From JADFNO01 sp965369945 (GTDB taxonomy: Bacteria; Planctomycetota; Phycisphaerae; Phycisphaerales; SM1A02), in the NCBI GenBank assembly GCA_965369945.1, contig CBDUST010000052.1, forward strand, positions 1-19,605: a stretch of 19,605 nucleotides of DNA. Reading direction: 5' to 3'. The translations under genes were made by a program, and so were the position numbers. Of the stretch, positions 7,844-15,158 are shown piece after piece (the stretch's first letter is position 1; each line of letters begins with the position of its first letter). The notes below the pieces were generated by a model. It had not been told where the DNA came from. It worked only from the letters and a program-made list of their open reading frames with translations, and searched no databases.

Positions 7844-10079
7844 CATTGCGGTGGCATCCGACGAACGGATCTTCGATGGCGTCATCTGCTTCGGTGGCGA
7901 AGATTGGTGGTACCACAATCGTGGTCACTACGACATTCGGATGATGCGCCAGCTGAGCAACTACGTGCCTGTGCTGTACATGAACTCCCTCGGCATGCGA
8001 GCACCCGATCCACGGGAGGGCGCGATGTTCTTTCGCCGCATCCTTCGCAAGCTCGGCAGTTTCAGACGAGGGTTCGTTCGCGTGGATGAGCACTTTGGTG
8101 TTCTGAGCCCGATCTCAATTCCCGGAGAGCGCGGCGCGATTATCACAAAGCGTTGGCTCGCCAAGCGCGTCGCCGTGGCGGCTGCATCGATGGATATCAT
8201 GCGCCCGCTCGTGTGGGTTGCCTGTCCGACCGCGGACGGCGTCGTTGACGCGATTGACCGGGTCGGGCTCGTCTATCAACGGACCGATCGCTACGAGTGT
8301 TATCCCGGTGTTCAGCAGAGCCGAATCAAGGCTTGTGACGATCGTCTCAAGTCCCGAGCGGATATCACGGTCTTCTGCGGCGATCTGCTCTTTGCGCGAG
8401 AGTCTGCGGAGTGTCGCAACGCATGCCTGATCGACCACGGATTTGACTTGGAGCGATTTGAGCGAGTCTGTCGGGGACAAAATCCGGAGCCGAGCGATAT
8501 CGCGGGCCTCGACCGACCGCGCGTGGGATTTGTCGGTGGAATCGACAGTCACACCTTCGACGTGCGGCTCTTCATCGAAACCGCCAAACAGCTTCCAGAG
8601 ATTCAGTTTGTACTTGTTGGCGCGTGCTCCTTGCCGGCCGGTTGGTGTGAGCTACCCAACGTCGCGCTGCTTGGTCAGAAACCGTATGAGCACGTGGCCG
8701 ACTATATGGCGGCGTGCGACGTGCTCATCATGCCGTGGCGGCGCAACCAGTGGATCGAAGCATGCAATCCCGTCAAGCTCAAAGAGTACTTAGCGGTCGG
8801 CCGGCCCATTGTTTCCACCGAATTCAATCAGCTTCGCCGGTACGACGAACAGATTCGCGTTGCTTCGACGCCGCAGGCGTTCCGTCAGGGAATCCTCGAT
8901 GCATTGTGCGATCCCGGAGATGAACAGCTCCGACGAGAGCGAGTTGCCGGTCATAGTTGGAGTCAAGCCGTCAGCGAGTTGCTCGTTCAGCTGCGTGACG
9001 GAGGGCTGACTCCAGCTGACAATCCGAGGATCGTCCGGAACGACGAAGCGGTCAAGCCGGCGCAAGCGGCTCTGCCGCAGCTGCGTTTGGTTGGCGGCGA
9101 CTGGCCGAATGAGATGAACGGACGACGACCGGGGCTCCGCGCCGCTGTGGTGCTTGCCGGGGGTCTAAGACCTTCGCCGTTGGTCGAGGCGGCCGGCCGA
9201 TCGGTCCTCGATCTGTACCTTACGCAAAAAAGCACCGTTCTTGACGTCTTGGTACGACAACTGTCATCGCTGCCAGCCTGGGACGACAGTCCACTTTCGA
9301 TCCGTGTTGCCCACAATTCCCGGGTACCGGCGCCGTGGCCCGAGACCCAGGCTGTCAACGTGCGGTTCGAGCAGGATCCACAGCCTTACCGTGGTCCGGC
9401 GGGCCTCGTCGCAGACCTCTGTGCCGGTTACGCCGAACATGAGCACGTGCTCGTCGTCGAGGCCGGCCGAGTTCTCACCTGTGACATCGAAGCAATGTGG
9501 CATGATCATTTGGCCAACGGTGCCGACGTCACTGTCGGTTGCAATGAGGATCAAAGTCCGGCGGGCGTGTATATCACCAGGTGCGGCGCGTTACGCGGCA
9601 TCTCGCCAATAGGGTTTGTGGACATCAAGGAGCAGTGGTTGGCTTGTGCCCGTGAGCAGGGACTGCGGGTCCGTGTACACGAGTTTTCGAGCCCGGGATC
9701 CATCCCGCTGCGGACCCGAGCCGACTTCCTTGTGGCCGCGCGATACTTGGATAACCAGTTTGGTCCGGGTTCCGGACTATCTACCGATAGGTTGAACCGA
9801 GATGCCGATGGTCGCAGCCAGCTTCGCGTGATCGGTCATGGCGTCGCCGTCGGCCCCAATGTCCGTATAAACAACGCTGTGATCATGCCCGGGGCCGTGA
9901 TAGGCGGTGGAGCATTGATCGAACAATCCGTGGTTTGTCCCGGAGCGGTGATTGAGCCGAAGGTTCGTGTTGTCAACGCGGTCGTAAGCACCAGCGGATT
10001 TCATATTGATGAACTTGCCACAACGGTCTCGACTTCGGGGCAGTTGTATGAATTAGACTCGCATTCTAAAGCAGCTTGA
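7827..10079 (+). CDS. GT4 glycosyltransferase fused to a degenerate nucleotidyltransferase/beta-helix module
   Basis: A 750-residue two-part protein. Residues 1 to about 390 are a GT-B glycosyltransferase of the GT4/TuaH-like type: ICFGGEDWWYHNRGHYD (20-36) in the N-terminal Rossmann domain, RPRVGFVGGID (230-240) opening the C-terminal one, and EACNPVKLKEYLAVGRPIV (311-329), whose two Glu fit the family's E-x7-E-like motif. Residues about 436-660 resemble a sugar-1-phosphate nucleotidyltransferase (AAVVLAGGLRPSPLVEAAGR at 439-458), but the usual GxGTRLxPLT loop and the PKP lysine are missing. Residues 668-720 form hexapeptide-like left-handed beta-helix repeats. The second half therefore looks catalytically inactive and may sense or scaffold. 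The start is ATG 7827 with AAGGAGGA at 7811-7818; the frame upstream shadows the PssE gene. Confidence 0.85.
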   Translation: MPRLLDIAVASDERIFDGVICFGGEDWWYHNRGHYDIRMMRQLSNYVPVLYMNSLGMRAPDPREGAMFFRRILRKLGSFRRGFVRVDEHFGVLSPISIPGERGAIITKRWLAKRVAVAAASMDIMRPLVWVACPTADGVVDAIDRVGLVYQRTDRYECYPGVQQSRIKACDDRLKSRADITVFCGDLLFARESAECRNACLIDHGFDLERFERVCRGQNPEPSDIAGLDRPRVGFVGGIDSHTFDVRLFIETAKQLPEIQFVLVGACSLPAGWCELPNVALLGQKPYEHVADYMAACDVLIMPWRRNQWIEACNPVKLKEYLAVGRPIVSTEFNQLRRYDEQIRVASTPQAFRQGILDALCDPGDEQLRRERVAGHSWSQAVSELLVQLRDGGLTPADNPRIVRNDEAVKPAQAALPQLRLVGGDWPNEMNGRRPGLRAAVVLAGGLRPSPLVEAAGRSVLDLYLTQKSTVLDVLVRQLSSLPAWDDSPLSIRVAHNSRVPAPWPETQAVNVRFEQDPQPYRGPAGLVADLCAGYAEHEHVLVVEAGRVLTCDIEAMWHDHLANGADVTVGCNEDQSPAGVYITRCGALRGISPIGFVDIKEQWLACAREQGLRVRVHEFSSPGSIPLRTRADFLVAARYLDNQFGPGSGLSTDRLNRDADGRSQLRVIGHGVAVGPNVRINNAVIMPGAVIGGGALIEQSVVCPGAVIEPKVRVVNAVVSTSGFHIDELATTVSTSGQLYELDSHSKAA

Positions 10080-10107
10080 AGACAAAGAGTGAGGGAGGGG
10101 GGCCGCC

Positions 10108-12405
10108 ATGAGCGAATCCACCCGAGATTACATCCGGACGGATACAGACGAACTTATTGACGAACCGATTGGCGTGGCGCGAACCAATCCGCTGCAGATC
10201 ATCCATCGGCAGCTGCGTGGGCGATATCGCGTAGCGTTCCTGCTGACTGTTCTGTTGGGTCTTTGCGGCGGGCTCACCGGTTATGCGCTGATCACGCCTC
10301 AGTATGAGAGCGTCGGCCTGGTTCAAGTTGCCCCGACGTTGCCGGCCGTTCTCTACGAAAGTGAAGAGAACCGGATCCCACCACTGTTTGATTCGTTCAT
10401 CACCACGCAGGCCGCCTTGCTTCGCAGCACGGAACTCCTGGAAGACGCCTTGGAGAACGGCGGGCTGATTGAGGCCGGTTGGGAGTCTGGACCTCAGGGC
10501 GTTGCCCGTCTGCAAAATGCACTCGTGGCTCGGCGCAACCGCCTGGAACAGGTGATATCGGTTCGCGTCACCCACGCACAGCCGCAGCTTGCCCAGGCCG
10601 CAGTGAATGCGCTCTTGTCGACGTATGTGCAGCGAGAAGACAATCGGTCCGGAATGACAAACTCGGCACGCGAACACCAGCTCATGGAACGTCAGGTGCA
10701 GTTGGAACGGAAGCTAGACAGCCTGAAAGCGCGAACGCTCGAGGCGTCTGATCATCTTGGAGCCACGGCTATTCAGCTCCGGCACACGGTCAAGCTGCAT
10801 GAACTTGAGGTACTTGATCAGAACCTCGCTGATCTGGCGTTGGCAGCCTCGGTGCTGGAGCTACCGAACGGCGCCGAGAGCAGCGCCAAGATTCTCGCAA
10901 ACCTGGATATCACGTTGACAGGCGTCCGAGTTGACGAGCAACTCGAAGACCTACAACGGCAGGAGTCCGAGCTAACCGGTCAGCTCGCCACGCTCAGCCG
11001 CAAGCTCAAGCCGAAGCATCCGGTGATGATCGAGAAGCTGCGGCGACTCGATGCGGTTCGAGTGCAGACTCGGCGGCGCGAGGCTGAAATCGCAAGTGAG
11101 GCCGGCGAATCTGCAGACGCCGTGGCCGTTGGGGCGGGAACACCGGCAGATCGCATTCGCCACGCAGCGTCCATTTATCAATCGCTTCGTGATCAGGCCA
11201 ACGCCGAGGCAGCCCATTTGGGTCGACAGCGATCAGAATTGGCCGAACTTCACGCCGAATCCGAGGATGCGAAAGAGCGCCTTGACGAAACACGAACCCG
11301 TCTGGACCAGCTTCGAGTGGAGCAGGGGCTAGAAAAGAAGGCTCGAATCAGCATTTTAGCGCTCGGAAATCTTCCCTTGGCACCGGCTTCTGACAAACGA
11401 GCGGGCACGATGTTCATTAGTACGATGTTCGGCGCCGGGCTTGCAGTCGGGATCGTCGTCCTATTCGGCCTGGCTCGTGCACGGTGCCGATTTGCCGAGG
11501 ATCTGGACGTTCTTCAGGACGAGGCGCCTGTCATCGGCGTGGTCCCGGACATCAGCGGTGACTCCCATGACGCTAAGGCGCAGGCGGGTATTGTTGTGCA
11601 TCAGTTGTGTAGCGCGCTGAACCTGACCTCCAAGGGCGATCGACATCCGGTGTACGCCGTCACCAGTCCGTCGTGCGGCGACGGCAAGACGAGCATAGCG
11701 TTGGCCATGGGCGCTTCGTTTGCCGCTGCCGGGTGCAAGACGCTCGTTGCCGACGTCGACCTTATTGCGCAGGGGCTGACTCGCCATTTGAAGCTCCAGT
11801 CGAAGAACGGATTGTGTCAGGCGCTGGGCATGGCTGAAGGAGCCGGAAAGGTGCATCGCACAACGACCGCGAATCTATGGATGATGCCGACAGGTCGGCC
11901 CAAGACCATGGCGCCTCAGCAACTCTCGCCGTCCAAACTCAACTGGTTGATCGATGCCCTGCGCGATCGGTTCGAGGTGATCGTACTCGACACCGGTCCG
12001 ATCTTGGAAAGTCTGGAGGCGCCGATCGCCGTCGGCGTCGCGGATCGAACCGTGGTCGTTACCTCCACTGGGAGTAAACTGGGCGACATCCGGGCGGCGC
12101 TGGCACGACTCGAACAGATCGGTGTGTATTGTCAGGGGTTGGTATTGAACAAAGCCGCTGCTGCGGATTGTCGATACGCCGCGGCGCTCAATGCGCGCAC
12201 CAACGAATGGGCCGAGCGTCTTTCGCTCCGAACAACCAGCGAGCGGATAGCGACGGTGAAGGAATCTGCGAAGAACGATGATCAGCAGGCATCTGATCCC
12301 CCTGATCAAAAGGACGAACCTCGCCTCCGCTTGACTCAGCCGCCTATCGAGCAGACGCCCGATCACCTGATGCACGACGACGAAGAGGAGAGACGAGCCG
12401 CGTGA
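10108..12405 (+). CDS. Wzc-like polysaccharide co-polymerase with cytoplasmic ATPase (BY-kinase-like) domain
   Basis: A 765-residue chain-length determinant/tyrosine-autokinase-like protein. Membrane segments at about 42-62 and 433-456 enclose a periplasmic domain with long coiled-coil stretches (about 190-245, 275-330 and 355-412). The cytoplasmic ATPase carries Walker A TSPSCGDGKTS (519-529), a Walker A'-like LVADVDL (546-552) and a Walker B-like VIVLDTGPI (624-632). The usual 'DxDxR' is altered to DVDLIAQ and the usual 'DTPP' to DTGP. The C-terminal tail is acidic and has no tyrosine cluster (only Tyr674 and Tyr690 follow the Walker A), so classical autophosphorylation looks unlikely. Its likely role is control of polymer length and export with the Wzy-like protein. 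Start ATG 10108; a GGGAGGGGGG tract lies just upstream. Confidence 0.9.
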   Translation: MSESTRDYIRTDTDELIDEPIGVARTNPLQIIHRQLRGRYRVAFLLTVLLGLCGGLTGYALITPQYESVGLVQVAPTLPAVLYESEENRIPPLFDSFITTQAALLRSTELLEDALENGGLIEAGWESGPQGVARLQNALVARRNRLEQVISVRVTHAQPQLAQAAVNALLSTYVQREDNRSGMTNSAREHQLMERQVQLERKLDSLKARTLEASDHLGATAIQLRHTVKLHELEVLDQNLADLALAASVLELPNGAESSAKILANLDITLTGVRVDEQLEDLQRQESELTGQLATLSRKLKPKHPVMIEKLRRLDAVRVQTRRREAEIASEAGESADAVAVGAGTPADRIRHAASIYQSLRDQANAEAAHLGRQRSELAELHAESEDAKERLDETRTRLDQLRVEQGLEKKARISILALGNLPLAPASDKRAGTMFISTMFGAGLAVGIVVLFGLARARCRFAEDLDVLQDEAPVIGVVPDISGDSHDAKAQAGIVVHQLCSALNLTSKGDRHPVYAVTSPSCGDGKTSIALAMGASFAAAGCKTLVADVDLIAQGLTRHLKLQSKNGLCQALGMAEGAGKVHRTTTANLWMMPTGRPKTMAPQQLSPSKLNWLIDALRDRFEVIVLDTGPILESLEAPIAVGVADRTVVVTSTGSKLGDIRAALARLEQIGVYCQGLVLNKAAAADCRYAAALNARTNEWAERLSLRTTSERIATVKESAKNDDQQASDPPDQKDEPRLRLTQPPIEQTPDHLMHDDEEERRAA

Positions 12406-12431
12406 GTTGCGCGCCCGGGGGATAAGAGAGG

Positions 12432-13556
12432 ATGGGACAATTCATCGATTACAACTCGCAGCCGAGCGGGTTCGCTGAGGCTGGCGGCTCGGCCCTCAGC
12501 ACGGCCGGTGGCGTATCGTCGGTCCGAACCATTTCGGTTGTTCATCGAGGGCGATGCGCAACCGACCTCTCACATGCTTCGCTTTACCTTCTTGTCGCGT
12601 CGAGCGATCAGGCTCCGAGTCGAGACGATCTTGCCCAGGTGAACGCCAGGCAATTGCGATCGCTCGCGCCCGGGATATGGAAGGTCCATCGATCTGCCGA
12701 TGTGTACCGCGAACGAGTCATGGCGGACGAGGGCAATGAACTGGTCTGCGTGCGGCGAGAATATGGACGTCCGGGCTCTAAGAATGCCGCCATGGTCGTG
12801 ACATCCGATGCGCAGGTTGCACGGCAATGGGTACGCGCTTGTTCCGATCGGCAGGCGCGCCGCAGGCTTGAAAGAGCGATCGACGAAGGCTCTACGGCCC
12901 GATCGCAAACACGCCGGGGCCTCCGACAGCGAATCGCAGGTCTCTCAGCGAAGCGGCTCTTCGACATCGCCTTCAGCTCGATTGCATTGCTCTTGACGGC
13001 GCCGCTGTTCCCGATTGTGATGCTGGCGATCTGGCTCGAGGATGGGTCGCCGGTCTTCTTCGTGCATCGCCGCCAGTCGATCGGCGGTCACGAATTTGGC
13101 TGCATCAAGTTCCGCGTGATGCGCCCGGACGCTGAGCGAGTCAAAGCCGTCCTCGGTTCGCAGAACCGCTCGGACGGCCCGCAGTTCTTCTTGCCCGATG
13201 ATCCGCGCTTGCTCAAAGTCGGTTGGTTCCTTCGACGCTGGAATATTGACGAGCTGCCGCAGTTTATTAACGTTCTACTGGGCCACATGAGCGTCGTCGG
13301 CCCTCGCCCCAGCCCCGACCACGAGAACCAGTTCTGCCCTACGTGGCGCGAGGCGCGCTTGAGCGTTCGCCCTGGGTTGACCGGTCTCTGGCAGGTCTGC
13401 CGGACGCGCAAGCCCAAGGTCGATTTCCAGGAGTGGATCCGCTACGACTTGGAATACATCGAGCAGCGAACTTGGCTGATGGATTTGTCGATCATTCTCA
13501 GGACGCCGCTGGCGATCTTCGGAAACCCGGCTCGCGCGGTTGACGACGCAGTGTAA
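12432..13556 (+). CDS. Phosphoglycosyl transferase (priming sugar transferase) with unusual soluble N-terminus
   Basis: A 374-residue protein. Residues 174-374 are a monotopic phosphoglycosyl transferase domain (WbaP/WcaJ/EpsL family): KRLFDIAFSS then one hydrophobic re-entrant helix (about 178-201), KFRVM (226-230), DELPQFINVL (273-282, containing the Asp-Glu pair), MSVVGPRPSP (286-295) and RPGLTGLWQV (313-322). It would transfer a sugar-1-phosphate onto undecaprenyl phosphate to start repeat-unit assembly. Instead of the usual four membrane helices and CoA-binding-like domain, residues 1-170 are soluble and unassigned. ATG 12432 lies 26 bases after the Wzc-like stop, with GGGGGA 9 bases upstream. 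It is the last gene before the terminator region. Confidence 0.9.
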   Translation: MGQFIDYNSQPSGFAEAGGSALSTAGGVSSVRTISVVHRGRCATDLSHASLYLLVASSDQAPSRDDLAQVNARQLRSLAPGIWKVHRSADVYRERVMADEGNELVCVRREYGRPGSKNAAMVVTSDAQVARQWVRACSDRQARRRLERAIDEGSTARSQTRRGLRQRIAGLSAKRLFDIAFSSIALLLTAPLFPIVMLAIWLEDGSPVFFVHRRQSIGGHEFGCIKFRVMRPDAERVKAVLGSQNRSDGPQFFLPDDPRLLKVGWFLRRWNIDELPQFINVLLGHMSVVGPRPSPDHENQFCPTWREARLSVRPGLTGLWQVCRTRKPKVDFQEWIRYDLEYIEQRTWLMDLSIILRTPLAIFGNPARAVDDAV

Positions 13557-14084
13557 GTAACGCACGGTAATTTCTGTTGGGCCATGTGAGTTGGAGCACG
13601 GAGTGCTTCGTCGTGTCGTGCTGGGCTCATCTGAACCGTTCGCCAACAACGAAGCCCCCCGAGCACTCCTTTTTTCTCCCCTCGGAAACTAATCGGGAGT
13701 GTCGGGGGGCGGTTGTTTTCCCGGCGCGTGAGGCAGACATAGCGCTCGGCGCGCATGGCCGCTCTACCCTACCGGCGCGTTTTTTATGCAGCCCCCTGTT
13801 GCGCTGCGTGCACGCGTTTGCCTCTAGTAATGCACGAGGCGATTGAGGATCGTTGACGCGTACTCTACGAACCTACTACCAAAACAGACGAAGGCAAGTC
13901 GAATTCCACAGTCTGCGCAGATTGCCTCAGTTGTTTCTTAGTGCGTGAATTCCGTCACAGACGACTTGCGAACCGGATGTGTGCCGCTTGCGCGCATACC
14001 TCTCAAATGCAGTGAACGGATCATGCTCTCGATTCGTCTCGTCCGATGAGTCGATCAAGTACCATGTCCTGCGGAACGACTTAA
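13557..14084. other. 528-bp intergenic region, no supported gene
   Basis: Apart from the terminator-like hairpin at 13654-13710, this gap holds a second weak candidate, CGCGC (13750-13754) pairing with GCGCG (13775-13779) and followed by T6 (13780-13785). It also holds TTGACG (13853-13858), which could be a -35 box, but no good -10 box follows at the expected spacing. The short frames in it are Arg- and His-rich and show no family motifs. TACCCTACCGGCG (13765-13777) is the exact reverse complement of 18881-18893 beside the RAYT repeats, so part of the gap may be an old repeat remnant. Confidence 0.5.
13654..13710 (+). terminator. Terminator-like hairpin after the EPS operon
   Basis: The arms GCCCCCCGAgCACTCC (13654-13669) and GGGAGTGTCGGGGGGC (13695-13710) pair over about 15 bp with one bulged G, around a 25-base loop. 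The stem is followed by the U-rich GGTTGTTTTC. The left arm is also directly followed by T6 (13670-13675), and its AGCACTCC (13662-13669) is complementary to GGAGTGCT at 13600-13607, so an alternative fold exists. It most likely ends transcription of the block 6792-13556. Confidence 0.65.
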
Positions 14085-15095
14085 GTGACCAACTCAGCAC
14101 ACAACAAGACCTTGGGCGCTGCAACAGTTGTGAGAGGCGGCATCGGTGGTCTGCTCATGGGACTGGCGAACCTCGTCCCAGGGCTGTCCGGCGGGACGAT
14201 GCTCCTGGCGGTCGGCGTCTACCCAGAAGTTGTTCGCAGTGTTGCGGAAGTCTCGACTTTCCGGATTCGAGCAAAGTCAGTCCTACTGCTGGCTTGCGTC
14301 ATCGGTGCGGCCTTGCTGGCCATCGCATCCCTCGCCGGCGTCGTGAAGGACTTGGTTGTCGATCACCGCTGGAGTATGTACAGCCTGTTCATTGGGCTGA
14401 CGCTTGGCGGCGCTCCGCTCCTTTGGCGCATGCTTCGCCCGATCAACACGGCCGCTGTCATGGCGTCGATCGCCGGCATACTCGCCATGGTGGGTCTGGT
14501 ACTCGCACAATCCAGCATGGCCCCAGCCGGAGCGACCGACGACACCCGACATATTCTCATGCTGGTGCTCGCCGGTGCGGCTGGTGGCGCTGCGATGATC
14601 CTGCCCGGAGTCTCCGGCGGATACCTGCTGCTAGTCCTTGGTCAGTACGTCGTGATTCTGACCGCCATCGATGGCGCCCGTCATGCCGTCACGGGCCGCG
14701 ATTGGGCGCTCTTGGGCGATGCGATGTGGGTTCTCGTTCCGGTCGGAAGCGGCGTTATCGTCGGCATAGTGGGCGTGAGCAATCTCGTCAAATTCTTGCT
14801 CGATCGGTTTCCCAAGGTGACCCTTGGGTTCTTGCTGGGCCTACTACTCGGCGCCGTCGTCGGCCTCTGGCCATTCCAGCGCCCGGAGCCCCCGAACATC
14901 GGCGACACGCTCCAGGGCCAGCTTGTCACTGAGCAGAACATGGCGTCCTTCGCCACCGAAGATTGGTCCACTGCGTTTTTCTCTCCCAGCCTTGGGCAAG
15001 TGCTCGGCTCACTGGGACTGATCGTCGCCGGCTTTATCATCTGCACGGCCATCGCCCATATCGGTACAAAAGCGGATCAAAACGGGTCCAACTGA
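14085..15095 (+). CDS. DUF368/PopT-family polyprenyl-phosphate transporter
   Basis: A 336-residue polytopic membrane protein with about nine hydrophobic segments. Its two halves each carry the family signature: ANLVPGLSGGTMLLAVGVYP (28-47) and MILPGVSGGYLLLVLGQY (171-188). DUF368 proteins (PopT) have been shown in other bacteria to move undecaprenyl phosphate back across the cytoplasmic membrane, recycling the lipid carrier for cell-wall and capsule synthesis. Finding it beside a cluster that consumes this carrier fits that role. The start is GTG 14085 with only a weak upstream GGAAC; a GTG 15 codons later is possible, but 14085 keeps the short cytoplasmic N-terminus. An overlapping 317-codon frame (13979-14932) is a shadow. 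Confidence 0.85.
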   Translation: MTNSAHNKTLGAATVVRGGIGGLLMGLANLVPGLSGGTMLLAVGVYPEVVRSVAEVSTFRIRAKSVLLLACVIGAALLAIASLAGVVKDLVVDHRWSMYSLFIGLTLGGAPLLWRMLRPINTAAVMASIAGILAMVGLVLAQSSMAPAGATDDTRHILMLVLAGAAGGAAMILPGVSGGYLLLVLGQYVVILTAIDGARHAVTGRDWALLGDAMWVLVPVGSGVIVGIVGVSNLVKFLLDRFPKVTLGFLLGLLLGAVVGLWPFQRPEPPNIGDTLQGQLVTEQNMASFATEDWSTAFFSPSLGQVLGSLGLIVAGFIICTAIAHIGTKADQNGSN

Positions 15096-15158
15096 CGGTC
15101 CTTTGGCCGATATCACTTGTCGATCGAAATCGCTCGACGCACCGCATGGAGGCGCTGC

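Noticed and set aside
13979..14932. Long 317-codon frame overlapping the DUF368 gene
   Set aside because: Its translation is Arg/His/Cys/Ser-rich without motifs and it shadows the PopT-family frame, which has two clear family signatures.
15117..15158. TTG start for the CapD-like gene
   Set aside because: GTG 15159 has GGAGG 6 bases upstream, and the added residues show no family similarity.
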